Assembly (NCBI GenBank): GCA_904395315.1
Contig: CAJFNT010000152.1
Coordinates: forward strand, 1-60,152
From: an uncultured Clostridia bacterium
GTDB taxonomy: Bacteria > Bacillota > Clostridia > UBA1381
Length of the DNA stretch: 60,152 bases
Reading direction: 5' to 3'
Below the pieces are notes generated by a model. It had not been told where the DNA came from. It did no database searches and worked only from the letters and a program-made list of their open reading frames with translations. The stretch's first letter is position 1. Each line of letters opens with the position of its first letter. The position numbers were made by a program, and so were the translations under genes. Positions 50,716 through 60,152 of the stretch are shown here, one piece after another.

Positions 50716-52731
50716 TTACATCGGGCCACCGCCGCCGGGTGCGCCGCCACCGCCGGGTGCACCGCCGCCGCCAGACATACCTCCGCCCATGCCGCCTTGC
50801 ATACCGCCCATGCCGCCTTGCATTTGCATGGTACTGTCTTCAACACTTCCCTGTGCTTCATTTCCGCTTGCTGCAATAGATCCGCATACAACATCACCCT
50901 CATTAAGTCCGGATTTTATCTCGATATACTGTGAATCAGTTACTCCTGTTTCAACATCAACACTATAATATCCATCCGGTGCCTTATCATTTTCATCGGT
51001 CTTTTCTCCTTGAACATAGACTATATTCCCGCGCTGCAAAGAATCAACCGGTATTGCAAGAACATTATCTATACTTTCAACTGTTATAACACAGTCAACA
51101 TTCATTCCCGGTAAAAGATCGCCATAATCAGATATTACTATATCTACAGGATACGTTGTCACTCCGTTTTCGGATGTTCCGTTCACTCCTACTTTCTCGA
51201 CCGTTCCCTTAAATGTTCCTTCCACGGCATCAGCCGTTATCGTAACTTCCTGGCCTGCTGCTATATCCTTTATATCGCTTTCATCCACCGAAAGTTGTAC
51301 TTTAAGCGTAGACATATCATAGATCACGGCCATAGGCTCACTCGTAGTCCCAGTGTTCGTTTCGAGTTTATCTCCTGCCTTTTTGTTCTTTTCTATTATA
51401 GTTCCCTCTATAGGTGCTTTTACCTCATAATCCTCAAGACTCTTTTTTGCCTTTTCAAGGCTTATACGGGCATTATCCAGAGAAAGCGCAGCACTTTGTA
51501 TATTGGAATCAAGTGAATATGTATCGCTTTCCACAACAAGCTTTTCAAGCTGAGTGTATGCGTCATCTCTTGAAAGCTCTGCCGATTCAAGCTGATCTTC
51601 CGCGCTTGCAAGACTATTTTCAATAGCGCTCGATGTAATATATCCTATCACTTGACCTTCATTGATCACATCATTTTCCTGAAGATAAAGTTCTCCCAAT
51701 CTGCCGCTGCTCTTCGCTGTAAGATAACCCTCATCGTAATATTCGAATGTTCCGAGATCATTACAAGCCGCTCCATTTATAACAGCAGAAGCCTTATCCT
51801 CCACGGTAAGTCCTCCGGGATTGTCAACAGTTATCGTAACATAACGAACTATCGCATGAGCACTTGTTGCTTGTGTGGATGTGCCAACATTCTCAACCAC
51901 TCCAGTGATCGTATCTCCTGATGATGCAATTGAAAGTGTTGCTATATCACCCGAACTGATCCCATCTGCATCCGCCTCATTAAAAGGAAGCTGTATCTTT
52001 AGTCTGCTTGCATCATACACACGCGCAATCTGTGTTCCATCGTTGACACTATCACCATCATTTACAAGAACTTCTGCAACTGTTCCACTACAATTTGCTG
52101 TTATTGTAAGATTATCGTAATTTTCTTGTGCTTCGTTTAGTGAACGAGACGCGGAATCAACAGAATTGAGCGCATTCAATATAGCGTTCTGCTGTGACTG
52201 TTCATTTAAATTGTTTGTCTGAATCGTATTAGCTTTCTGACGCACCGCATCTGCGTACTGTTGCTGCGCTTGTTCCAATGAATTCTCAGCGCTTTCAACT
52301 TCCTTCTGTGCGTCATCCGAATCAATCGTATAAAGAACTTGATCTTTTTTTACAAAATCCCCCTCGCTGAAACTATCCGAAAGTATCTCACCTGTTACAA
52401 GTGCAGTAACTTCGTATGTATCATTCGCCTCAATTACTGATGAACCGTCAACCGTCCTCGTTATGCTCCTGCGCTCGACGGTCGCCGTTGTATATTCTGT
52501 TTTTGTATCATCTCCCGCTGACATATGCTTGATAATAAATGCTGCCGCTGCCGCAACAATCAGAAGCGCTATTATAATAAAAACAACTGTTTTCTTAGAA
52601 GGTTTTTTTAACTTACTGAAAAATCTTTTAACTCTTCCACTTTCTTCATCATTTTCAGTCTCGCTTGACGGTGTAGTAAACCTATTCTTTTTCCGCAATT
52701 TCCTTTCCTTTGTTACGGTTTCATCTGCCAT
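50716..52731 (-). CDS. Membrane fusion protein (HlyD/MacA-like adaptor) with duplicated adaptor module and Gly/Met/Pro-rich tail
   Basis: N-terminal TM, coiled-coil/lipoyl halves, two ...VYDASRLKIQL.. / ..IYDMSTLKVQL.. beta-barrel units; RBS GGAGG. Confidence 0.9.
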   Translation of the reverse strand: MADETVTKERKLRKKNRFTTPSSETENDEESGRVKRFFSKLKKPSKKTVVFIIIALLIVAAAAAFIIKHMSAGDDTKTEYTTATVERRSITRTVDGSSVIEANDTYEVTALVTGEILSDSFSEGDFVKKDQVLYTIDSDDAQKEVESAENSLEQAQQQYADAVRQKANTIQTNNLNEQSQQNAILNALNSVDSASRSLNEAQENYDNLTITANCSGTVAEVLVNDGDSVNDGTQIARVYDASRLKIQLPFNEADADGISSGDIATLSIASSGDTITGVVENVGTSTQATSAHAIVRYVTITVDNPGGLTVEDKASAVINGAACNDLGTFEYYDEGYLTAKSSGRLGELYLQENDVINEGQVIGYITSSAIENSLASAEDQLESAELSRDDAYTQLEKLVVESDTYSLDSNIQSAALSLDNARISLEKAKKSLEDYEVKAPIEGTIIEKNKKAGDKLETNTGTTSEPMAVIYDMSTLKVQLSVDESDIKDIAAGQEVTITADAVEGTFKGTVEKVGVNGTSENGVTTYPVDIVISDYGDLLPGMNVDCVITVESIDNVLAIPVDSLQRGNIVYVQGEKTDENDKAPDGYYSVDVETGVTDSQYIEIKSGLNEGDVVCGSIAASGNEAQGSVEDSTMQMQGGMGGMQGGMGGGMSGGGGAPGGGGAPGGGGPM

Positions 52732-52773
52732 ATATATGCCTCCTTCTATTGAATTAACCATCAGACAGTTGCT

Positions 52774-52968
52774 TTAACCATTTTCAAGCAAGCCGAAACA
52801 GGAAATAAGCTTATCAGCAAACCGTCGAAATATTATCTCCCTAAAAAAGTGGCACTGTTCGGAAAATCCGAAAAACAAATTTCCGGTCTCTTCCTTACAG
52901 GCCACTCCTTCTGCTAAAAGAAACCAAATGAGCAAACTCTCAAAGTCCACTCTAACTTGCTTTCTCAT
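52774..52968 (-). CDS. Possible small protein (64 aa), function unknown
   Basis: ORF upstream of MFP with weak AAAGGG RBS; no recognised family. Confidence 0.25.
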   Translation of the reverse strand: MRKQVRVDFESLLIWFLLAEGVACKEETGNLFFGFSEQCHFFREIIFRRFADKLISCFGLLENG

Positions 52969-53030
52969 TATATACCCTTTTTTTAATATATTCAATAATT
53001 TTATGGCATTTTTTAAAAAAGGTTAACAGA

Positions 53031-55589
53031 TTATTTAAATTTACTTTTTAACGCCGATTTTATCACTTCATCAATCGTAACATCATACTTTTTAGCCGCC
53101 GCTGCGATATCGTCATATTCCGGCTTCTCTCGAACTATATTTCCGTAAACACTCCTTTTTACCGTTATTCTGCCATATTCTGTATCAACGCTCTCCATCT
53201 CACAACTCATAACTCTTCTGCTGTATTTTGCATAACGAACTCCGCGTGTAGATGTATGCATCATGATCGCTTTTATAACGCTTTCAAGCTTATCCTCGTG
53301 CGCTATGCAGGTTATAAGCACTCCCGGACGATTCTTTTTCATATATACGGGCGTATAATATACATCCGCCGCGCCTGCTTTTTCTATCATTTCACGCGCA
53401 TATCCCAGCGCTTCTCCTGTGATATCATCAACAGCTGCTTTTATTTCATATACAGAATCATTCGCGCCTTTATCGTCCCGAAAAAGCGCCGATGAATACA
53501 TCGGCACAAACGATGCCTCTGTAACGCGTTCGCGCACATCTGTTTCAAGATACACATCATCCTTAAGCTCGGATATCAAAAGCTCCGCCTTTCCGTTCTC
53601 AATAAGGCTGCACGGAATCATCCACGGTCTGCCGTACCAATAATCATCTGCCACAAGTTTGCCTCCCGAATAGATCTGAGCTGCATCCCCCGCATAATCG
53701 ACCCTTATAAATCCGTCTTTCGCATCCGTGTTCAGTTTATACATACGTATTTGCCTTTTTCCGCCTATCTCAAGTTCACAGTCAAATTTATGCGGAACGT
53801 ATTCAGCCTCTTCAATGGAGACTTCTGCATTTTGGTCCTGCGGCACGACTTCATAATGTTTAAAGCATCCGTTTTCCCATTTTGAATACGAGAGATCCCC
53901 GTTGCCAAGCCTGTATATTTCCTCTTCCGTCAATGCGGCTCCATCTGTAAGATACAGTTCACCGTTTATCTTGTAAAGTCTGCGCGCCTCAGTATCGCTC
54001 AGCACAACGAATCTCACGCCGTTCTTTACAATATCCGTACCGTACAGTTTCTCATCTTCAAAAACAAACTCAGGCTCATTTTTTCCGTTCTTTTTAAAGA
54101 AATATACGCCGTCATGGACGCATATAAGCTGGCATGTCGAATACCTGAGCTTTAAGCCTCCGAGTTCTATATTAAACGGTATGATAAAACTGTCTCCGTC
54201 TTCAACTGTCATACCATTCTCAGGGAATACTATGCCGTCAACTTCAAACTTTACATCGGTATGCTCCGCAAGTTTTTCAAGGCGCTGATAATTATTTATA
54301 AATACAAAGCCGCCTTTGTCACTGCGTCTCATACTGTATCTCAGACTTATTGTATCGTGACTGTCCGATGCCGGTCTATCCGAAAAATACGCGTCCATCG
54401 GCGCCAATAGCTCCATAAAATCATTTACAAACATATGCAGCTCCTTTAAGAGCTCATATTGTCCGCGTATGAGTCCGAACTCCCCTATCGCAGCCTGAAA
54501 ATCGTATGATAGTATCGGGTAATCATTTGGATATCCGGTGGCTTTTGATTCATTAAATGTCGAATATCGGCCTATTTTATTTGTACCTCCATGATACATA
54601 TAATATCCGGGCATATTATTCCCGCTGCCGAGCTTTACCAAAGACAGCGCATATATATCTTTTTCGGATATTATCGGCCTTCTGTGGTGAGTAACTTCTA
54701 TGCCACCGCCGAGTTCACATGTCGCATACGGGTATAACTTATAGTCTATCCCTCTTGCCGCGGCATCTTTGTCATCACCGTCTTTGGGTATCAGATCCGC
54801 CCCTATCGCGCTATCATTTCTCATCGAGTTAAAGAAATAGTTCGGCGACGGCGCAAGCTTGTCTGTATGTCCTGTCCATGGGGCCTCGGGATAGCCTCCG
54901 AATACCGGCAAAACATCATACTTTGGTATCTCCGCTCCATATATACTGTTCCAGCCTGTAACAGTGTATATCGGAGCTTTCAATCCGGCTTCAATTGCCA
55001 GCTCTTTAAGCTTTAAAAGATGTTCCGCTCCGTCTACAAGTTCATTTTCAAGCTGGATCGCTATAATATTTCCTCCTTCAGAATACATAAGGTCCTTTAC
55101 CTGACGGCCTATCGCGCCATACCATCCGCGCACGATCTCTAAATAGCGTTCGTCATTGCAGCGCAGCGGTATCCCTCTTTTCAAAAGCCAGTCCGGAAAT
55201 CCTCCGTTCCTGCATTCTCCGTGCGCCCACGGTCCTATCCTCAAAACGACGTCCAGCCCGCATTCTCCGCACAGTTTTATGAATGAGCGCACATCGTTAT
55301 CGCCGGTAAAATCTATCTGACCTTCAGTTTCCTCGTTGTATATCCAAAGCATATATGTTGAGATCACTGTGATCCCCCCGGATTTCATCTTGAGCAGCTC
55401 ACGCCTCCAGTATCTGCGCTCAAGCCGCTGAAAATGTATTTCACCCATAACAGGTATATACGGCTTTCCGTCACGTATAAGATACCTGCTGTTCAAAGTT
55501 ATCTCTCCTCCGTCAGGCGCTTTTCCTCCAAGCTTCAGATGTCCATTAAGAACTTCCGGCTGTTCTTTCATATCAAATCTATATATCAT
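53031..55589 (-). CDS. GH35 beta-galactosidase-like protein fused to a C-terminal LarC (nickel insertion) domain
   Basis: GH35: MGEIHFQRLERRYWRRELLKMKSGGI, LRIGPWAHGECRNGGFPDWL, IAIQLENEL. C-terminal 143 aa: VDDITGEALGYA, YTPVYMKKNRPGVLIT, HTSTRGVRY, KPEYDDI = LarC signatures. Confidence 0.88.
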   Translation of the reverse strand: MIYRFDMKEQPEVLNGHLKLGGKAPDGGEITLNSRYLIRDGKPYIPVMGEIHFQRLERRYWRRELLKMKSGGITVISTYMLWIYNEETEGQIDFTGDNDVRSFIKLCGECGLDVVLRIGPWAHGECRNGGFPDWLLKRGIPLRCNDERYLEIVRGWYGAIGRQVKDLMYSEGGNIIAIQLENELVDGAEHLLKLKELAIEAGLKAPIYTVTGWNSIYGAEIPKYDVLPVFGGYPEAPWTGHTDKLAPSPNYFFNSMRNDSAIGADLIPKDGDDKDAAARGIDYKLYPYATCELGGGIEVTHHRRPIISEKDIYALSLVKLGSGNNMPGYYMYHGGTNKIGRYSTFNESKATGYPNDYPILSYDFQAAIGEFGLIRGQYELLKELHMFVNDFMELLAPMDAYFSDRPASDSHDTISLRYSMRRSDKGGFVFINNYQRLEKLAEHTDVKFEVDGIVFPENGMTVEDGDSFIIPFNIELGGLKLRYSTCQLICVHDGVYFFKKNGKNEPEFVFEDEKLYGTDIVKNGVRFVVLSDTEARRLYKINGELYLTDGAALTEEEIYRLGNGDLSYSKWENGCFKHYEVVPQDQNAEVSIEEAEYVPHKFDCELEIGGKRQIRMYKLNTDAKDGFIRVDYAGDAAQIYSGGKLVADDYWYGRPWMIPCSLIENGKAELLISELKDDVYLETDVRERVTEASFVPMYSSALFRDDKGANDSVYEIKAAVDDITGEALGYAREMIEKAGAADVYYTPVYMKKNRPGVLITCIAHEDKLESVIKAIMMHTSTRGVRYAKYSRRVMSCEMESVDTEYGRITVKRSVYGNIVREKPEYDDIAAAAKKYDVTIDEVIKSALKSKFK

Positions 55590-55713
55590 CGCAAACTCCT
55601 TAAACTGTTTTTATAATGCACAAGACATTCTTTATTTTCAGTATACACCTATATGCGTTTTTTTTCAACCGTTATAATTGCTTGCTTTATATAAAATTAT
55701 TGCTATTGCAAAA

Positions 55714-55740
55714 ATGAGCTGCCGTATACCGGCAGCTCGT
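55714..55740 (-). terminator. Terminator downstream of the gltD-like gene
   Basis: GAGCTGCCG-TATAC-CGGCAGCTC with TTTTTGC tail on minus strand. Confidence 0.7.
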
Positions 55741-55745
55741 TACAT

Positions 55746-56999
55746 TCATTTTTCCGAAGATTCTTCTGTTTCGTCTTTCTTATCGAGATCTTGAATATAT
55801 TCATCTATCGCATCAGCTACAAGTTTTGAATACTTGACCGCCTCGACTACTGTTCTCGCACCGTTTACAACATCTCCCGATGCGAATATGCCGTCTCTTG
55901 TAGTTTCTCCGAAAGTATTGGTTACAAGAAGACCGCGGTCAGTAACATCCAATCCACCGGTGTTTGCCACAAGCATATTGTCAGCGCCCTGACTTATCGC
56001 TATTATGGTGCTGTCGGCCTTCTCAAGATGCTCCGTTCCCGGGATCCTTGAAAGATGTCCCTTCCCATCACATTCCAGTTCCGCAAAAATGACCCCATCG
56101 TCTACGATCTCAACAGGTTCTATGTGCATCTTAAATGTTACACCTTCAAGCTTCGCATAGTTTACCTCGTGCTCGCTCGCAGCGAAATAGTCGTGTCTCG
56201 AATAAATTGTCACTTCTCTTGCTCCGTGACGCAGCGCCGTTCTCGCAACATCCATTGCCGAATTTCCGGCGCCTATGATATTTACCTTCTCTCCAAGTCT
56301 ATATACATCAGGATTCGTAAGATAATTTATCGCATAATGCACATTTCCTAAGGATTCTCCCTTTATATGCAGAGTATTCGGTCTCCATACTCCTATACCT
56401 ATAAACACAGCAAGATATCCGTCTCTGAACAGATCGTCTATCTTGATGCTGCCTCCAACAAGAGTATTCGGACGTATCTTTATACCAAGCTGGTACAATC
56501 GCTCCTTATACCTATCGAGGATCGACTTCGGAAGTCTGAATTCAGGGATGCCGTAACGCAACACTCCTCCTATCTGCTCTTTCCCCTCAAATATGGTTAT
56601 ATCATAACCACGTCTTGCAAGTATTATCGCTATTGTTATTCCGGCTGGTCCGGATCCGATTATCGCTACTTTTTTCCCGTTCTTTTTAATATCACCGAAT
56701 TCAAGCCTGTCAAAAAAGTAATCCGAAACATAATTCTCTATGTACGAGGCGTGCACAGGTGAACCCTTTCTGTTTAAAACGCAGTGCCCTTCACACTGAT
56801 TTTCATGATTGCATATAAGCGAGCAGATCAGCGAAAGTGGGTTATTCTCAAACAGCATTTTTCCCGCAGCATCGATATTTCCGTCAAGCAGCGTCCTGAT
56901 CATTTTCGGAATAGGCGTGTGTATAGGACAGCCTTCCATGCACATAGGCTTCTTGCAGTTCAAACAACGTTTCGCTTCGTCGAGTACATGATGTGCCAA
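55746..56999 (-). CDS. NAD(P)-dependent FAD/Fe-S oxidoreductase (glutamate synthase small subunit / NfnB-like)
   Basis: AKRCLNCKKPMCMEGCPIHTPIP Fe-S motif, VAIIGSGPAGITIAIILARRGYDITIFEG, NIIGAGNSAMDVARTA. Confidence 0.9.
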   Translation of the reverse strand: MAHHVLDEAKRCLNCKKPMCMEGCPIHTPIPKMIRTLLDGNIDAAGKMLFENNPLSLICSLICNHENQCEGHCVLNRKGSPVHASYIENYVSDYFFDRLEFGDIKKNGKKVAIIGSGPAGITIAIILARRGYDITIFEGKEQIGGVLRYGIPEFRLPKSILDRYKERLYQLGIKIRPNTLVGGSIKIDDLFRDGYLAVFIGIGVWRPNTLHIKGESLGNVHYAINYLTNPDVYRLGEKVNIIGAGNSAMDVARTALRHGAREVTIYSRHDYFAASEHEVNYAKLEGVTFKMHIEPVEIVDDGVIFAELECDGKGHLSRIPGTEHLEKADSTIIAISQGADNMLVANTGGLDVTDRGLLVTNTFGETTRDGIFASGDVVNGARTVVEAVKYSKLVADAIDEYIQDLDKKDETEESSEK

Positions 57000-57143
57000 T
57001 GTAATCCCTCCAATATTTTAGTTTCTGAGTGCACGTTCTCCCCCGCGCCGCTCCTCATAAATAAATTATACCATATCTTTATAATTCATTCAAGCATATT
57101 ATCCGAGTTTTTATCCAAAAATACGGACATTTTTCCGTTAATA

Positions 57144-57178
57144 AAAAGAGAACCGTCATTTTTTTGCGGTTCTCTTTA
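57144..57178 (-). terminator. Terminator overlapping the 3' end of the YcxB-like gene
   Basis: AAAGAGAACCG...CGGTTCTCTTT with TTTTTATT tail on minus strand. Confidence 0.7.
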
Positions 57179-57668
57179 CAGTATACTCAACCTGTCTGCT
57201 CAGCAAAGCTTTCAGTTCCTCGGGACTGCCCTTTTTGATCCCTTTCTTGTCCACCACAGACGCGTTTTCCGGCGTATGATAAATATAGAAATAATCCTCC
57301 GTCTCCCATACCTTTAAAAGCTGTGAGTACAAATATTCCTCTCTTGACGCGTCATTTATCTCTACCATTCTGTCATCATAAAATTCAAATAACGTTGTTA
57401 TCACATTGTTTTTTGCCGAGCTGTATGGTCTGCGGTAAACAAACCTTGGATATATCATAAGCATCACTCCGCCTGCTATCAGGATCGCACAGGTTATGAT
57501 ATTTGTCCTGTTGATATACGCCCAAAGCCCTGTAACTGTAAGGCAAGCTCCTATAACAGTTGTAATAAAAGTCAATGTCTTTGTCTTTTCTTTATAATAC
57601 ATCTTAAAAAAATCAAGATACAGTTTCGGATTAGTTGTCGTTTTTGCCTTTACTATAATCTCATCCAT
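57156..57668 (-). CDS. YcxB-like membrane protein
   Basis: Two TM segments and C-terminal domain FYDDRMVEIN..YSQLLKVWETEDYFYIYHTPENASVVDKKGIKKGSPEELKALL. Confidence 0.65.
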   Translation of the reverse strand: MDEIIVKAKTTTNPKLYLDFFKMYYKEKTKTLTFITTVIGACLTVTGLWAYINRTNIITCAILIAGGVMLMIYPRFVYRRPYSSAKNNVITTLFEFYDDRMVEINDASREEYLYSQLLKVWETEDYFYIYHTPENASVVDKKGIKKGSPEELKALLSRQVEYTVKRTAKK

Positions 57669-57726
57669 AAAAATTCCGCCTCACTAAAAATCAAGTATCA
57701 AACGAGTTATACGATATCTATTGTGA

Positions 57727-58197
57727 TCAAACAAGGAAATGCTTTATAAATCCGCCTATGATCGCCGAACCATACGAAAATATACCGTACACAAAAAACA
57801 TTACCAACGTGGATATGACAGCATAATAAACATACGCGTCCTGCGAAACATCTGTATAATACATCGCAATAGACGCTGCAGAAATTATTGTTGACAATAT
57901 AGGCATCTTAAAATTAAACCCTATCCTCATACCATACAAAAACATTATAACAAATATACATATAGGATTCAGGAATGTCATGCACACAGTGCTCAAAAGC
58001 TGTTTTCCCATATCTCCAAAAGCCAGAAACACCAGCGGCAGTATATGGAATATCACAAGAAGACCTACCACATACCATTTTGCCGTATCCATTGAAAATT
58101 CTCCGCGGATTATCATTCCCTCGTTTTTAAGAGAACCGTACCGTTTCTGTGGTTTATACTTATTTTTACTTTTGCTCATTATCACACCTCTATCCAA
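57727..58197 (-). CDS. Polytopic membrane protein, unknown function
   Basis: Basic N-terminus followed by about 4 hydrophobic segments. Confidence 0.7.
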   Translation of the reverse strand: MDRGVIMSKSKNKYKPQKRYGSLKNEGMIIRGEFSMDTAKWYVVGLLVIFHILPLVFLAFGDMGKQLLSTVCMTFLNPICIFVIMFLYGMRIGFNFKMPILSTIISAASIAMYYTDVSQDAYVYYAVISTLVMFFVYGIFSYGSAIIGGFIKHFLV

Positions 58198-58204
58198 GAA
58201 ATAT

Positions 58205-58963
58205 TCATATTCTCACGCTCTCACCGTTTTGCGCAAGATATTTTTTGAGATCAGCGATCTCGATTTCTCTGAAATGAAATAAGCTTGCCGCCAAAACAGC
58301 ATCTGCTTTTCCTTCTTTGAGCGCGTCAAGAAAATGACTCATCTTCCCCGCGCCGCCTGATGCTATTACCGGTATGCTCACATTCTCGGACACTGTGCGC
58401 GTCAATTCCAGATCATATCCCGCTTTCGTCCCATCGCAGTCCATACTTGTGAGCAAGATCTCTCCAGCGCCCAGCTCCGCTGCGCGTTTCGCCCATTCCA
58501 CCGCGTCAATACCTGTATTTACACGTCCTCCGTTAAGATATACATCCCATCCGCCGTTCTCACGTTTTTTCGCATCGATAGCGCATACAACGCATTGTCT
58601 GCCAAACTTTTCCGCCGCCTCACGTATAAGTTCAGGATTTTTTATCGCAGCGCTGTTCACGCTTACCTTGTCAGCTCCCGCGTTCAATATCCGTCTGAAA
58701 TCCTCGACTGTTCGTATACCACCGCCTACGGTAAAAGGTATGAAAACGCATTTCGCCACAGCCTCGACCATATCAACGACCGTGTCGCGCGCGTCCGATG
58801 AGGCGGTTATATCAAGAAATACAAGCTCGTCCGCTCCCGCCTTATCGTAAACCTTGGCGCATTCCACGGGATCTCCCGCATCAATAAGGTTTACAAAATT
58901 CACGCCTTTAACCACTCTGCCATTGTTTACATCAAGGCACGGTATTATTCTCTTTGCATACAT
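58205..58963 (-). CDS. hisF: Imidazole glycerol phosphate synthase subunit HisF
   Basis: [59 protein letters not shown]. Confidence 0.97.
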   Translation of the reverse strand: MYAKRIIPCLDVNNGRVVKGVNFVNLIDAGDPVECAKVYDKAGADELVFLDITASSDARDTVVDMVEAVAKCVFIPFTVGGGIRTVEDFRRILNAGADKVSVNSAAIKNPELIREAAEKFGRQCVVCAIDAKKRENGGWDVYLNGGRVNTGIDAVEWAKRAAELGAGEILLTSMDCDGTKAGYDLELTRTVSENVSIPVIASGGAGKMSHFLDALKEGKADAVLAASLFHFREIEIADLKKYLAQNGESVRI

Positions 58964-58983
58964 AAATCTGCCGTTCCCTTCAT

Positions 58984-59580
58984 TTATAGATCTAAAAATC
59001 GTCTTAAAATACCCATTCCCACATCTCCGCTCTTTTCAGGATGAAACTGCGTTGCGAAAACAGATCCTCTTTCCACCGCTACTCCCAGCTTTTCACCATA
59101 CTCAGTATATGCCGAAATATCATTCTGATCATCAGGCTGTATGTAATATGAATGGACAAAGTAAACAAACGGTCCACCATCCGGCAATATCATACTTTTT
59201 TTAGGCACACTGATATTGTTCCAGCCCATATGCGGTATCTTAAGTCCGTGATCAGGGATCCTGACTACCTTACCTTTAAAAACACCCAGCCCCCTGACGC
59301 CGGGACTTTCCTCGCTTGATTCGAATAACAGCTGCAGACCAAGACAAATCCCTAAAAACGGTTTTGATCCGTCCGCAGCCGATCTCACCACGTCGACCAG
59401 TCCGCACTCAGTCATGCAGCGCATAGCGTCGCCGAAAGCTCCGACGCCCGGAAGTATCACCCTATCCGCCGACGCAATAACATCCGGATCGGACGTCACG
59501 ACCGACTCCGCACCAAGATAATCGAGCGCGTTCTTCACACTGTGCAGATTCCCCGCACCATAATTTATTATAGCAACCAT
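58984..59580 (-). CDS. hisH: Imidazole glycerol phosphate synthase subunit HisH
   Basis: [44 protein letters not shown]. Confidence 0.97.
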   Translation of the reverse strand: MVAIINYGAGNLHSVKNALDYLGAESVVTSDPDVIASADRVILPGVGAFGDAMRCMTECGLVDVVRSAADGSKPFLGICLGLQLLFESSEESPGVRGLGVFKGKVVRIPDHGLKIPHMGWNNISVPKKSMILPDGGPFVYFVHSYYIQPDDQNDISAYTEYGEKLGVAVERGSVFATQFHPEKSGDVGMGILRRFLDL

Positions 59581-59692
59581 CTATATTCTCCTGCAAAATA
59601 AAAGTATATTTATATTCTATCACAGTTCTGCGGCAAATTCAATAGATTTGCGCAATTTAACAAGTGTAAACATTTAAAATATAAAAGCACAA

Positions 59693-59727
59693 AAAGACTC
59701 GGGCTTATTTCTAAACCCGAGTCTTTC
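59693..59727 (-). terminator. Terminator downstream of the partial surface protein
   Basis: AAAGACTCGGG...CCCGAGTCTTT followed by TTGTGCTTTT on minus strand. Confidence 0.75.
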
Positions 59728-59788
59728 ATTATCAGCTTAGACAAAATAAATTTTGTGCTATACTCGTAATCATATACTTAGTATTTAA

Positions 59789-60152
59789 TTACTGGGCATT
59801 CGCCAAAGGTGCATTATTCGCATCATTCCATACAAAAGCTCTGTATGACGCCGCATCTGAGCTATTTGTTACCTCAAATGTTTCAATTCCCTGCGATCCT
59901 ACACTCTTTGTCTGAAGCTCTATCGAAACAAGTGTTCCAGTTTCATCATATGCAGCCACATACACTGTTACAGATGCCGCCGATTCTGTCGTATTTGAAA
60001 CGGTTGCTGTGGCAGTTCCTTCTGTAAGCGCAAAGCTTGTTGCAGTTAATTCACCTGTCGGCTCTGTGATCGGTGTATATTCAGCCGTTACTGTCATATT
60101 TCCCGTCACAACTGTCGATGATGTAAATTCAACGCCATTAGCCATCCACTTA
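59789..60152 (-). CDS. C-terminal fragment of a secreted/surface protein (truncated by window edge), InlB B-repeat-like end plus C-terminal beta domain
   Basis: EFTSSTVVTGNMTVTAEYTPI resembles Listeria-Bacteroides (InlB B) repeat end; following domain ends YRAFVWNDANNAPLANAQ. Confidence 0.65.
   Translation of the reverse strand, partial: KWMANGVEFTSSTVVTGNMTVTAEYTPITEPTGELTATSFALTEGTATATVSNTTESAASVTVYVAAYDETGTLVSIELQTKSVGSQGIETFEVTNSSDAASYRAFVWNDANNAPLANAQ

Noticed and set aside
50716-50830. CRISPR-like short repeats
   Set aside because: Units are contiguous codon repeats encoding GAPGGGG/MQGGMGG with no spacers
50638-50934. Plus-strand ORF with Ala/His/Thr-rich repeats
   Set aside because: Artefact of reading the opposite strand of the Gly/Met-rich MFP tail repeats
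58205-59580. hisH-hisF pair as specialised surface-sugar amidotransferase genes
   Set aside because: Both sequences look like canonical histidine-pathway HisF/HisH; no sugar-biosynthesis neighbours in the window

Overview
Mostly housekeeping segment of a low-to-moderate GC Firmicutes/Clostridia-type chromosome, almost entirely coded on the minus strand. Conserved blocks include ddl-rluD-lspA-aroB-tsaD-rimI-ywlE-ywlC, spoVB-mazG-hup-rqcP-yabP-yabQ-divIC, gyrA with cyclophilins, glmU-pth-mfd, and rimP-nusA-rnpM-ylxQ-infB-rbfA-nrnA-truB-ribF. The less ordinary part is about 39-60 kb. It holds: (1) a plus-strand island with a glutamate-cysteine-ligase-like gene overlapping a glutathionylspermidine-synthase-type ATP-grasp gene, followed by two Fe-dependent alcohol dehydrogenases; (2) an apparent in-frame fusion of a GH35 beta-galactosidase with a LarC-type (nickel-pincer cofactor) C-terminal domain; (3) an MFP/ATPase/permease exporter with an unusual duplicated adaptor; (4) SLH and InlB-repeat-like surface proteins. 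The extreme left edge looks like the 5' end of a class IIC group II intron inserted just after an intrinsic terminator. No tRNA, rRNA or CRISPR array was recognised. All assignments are by reading sequence and recalled family motifs; no searches were run.
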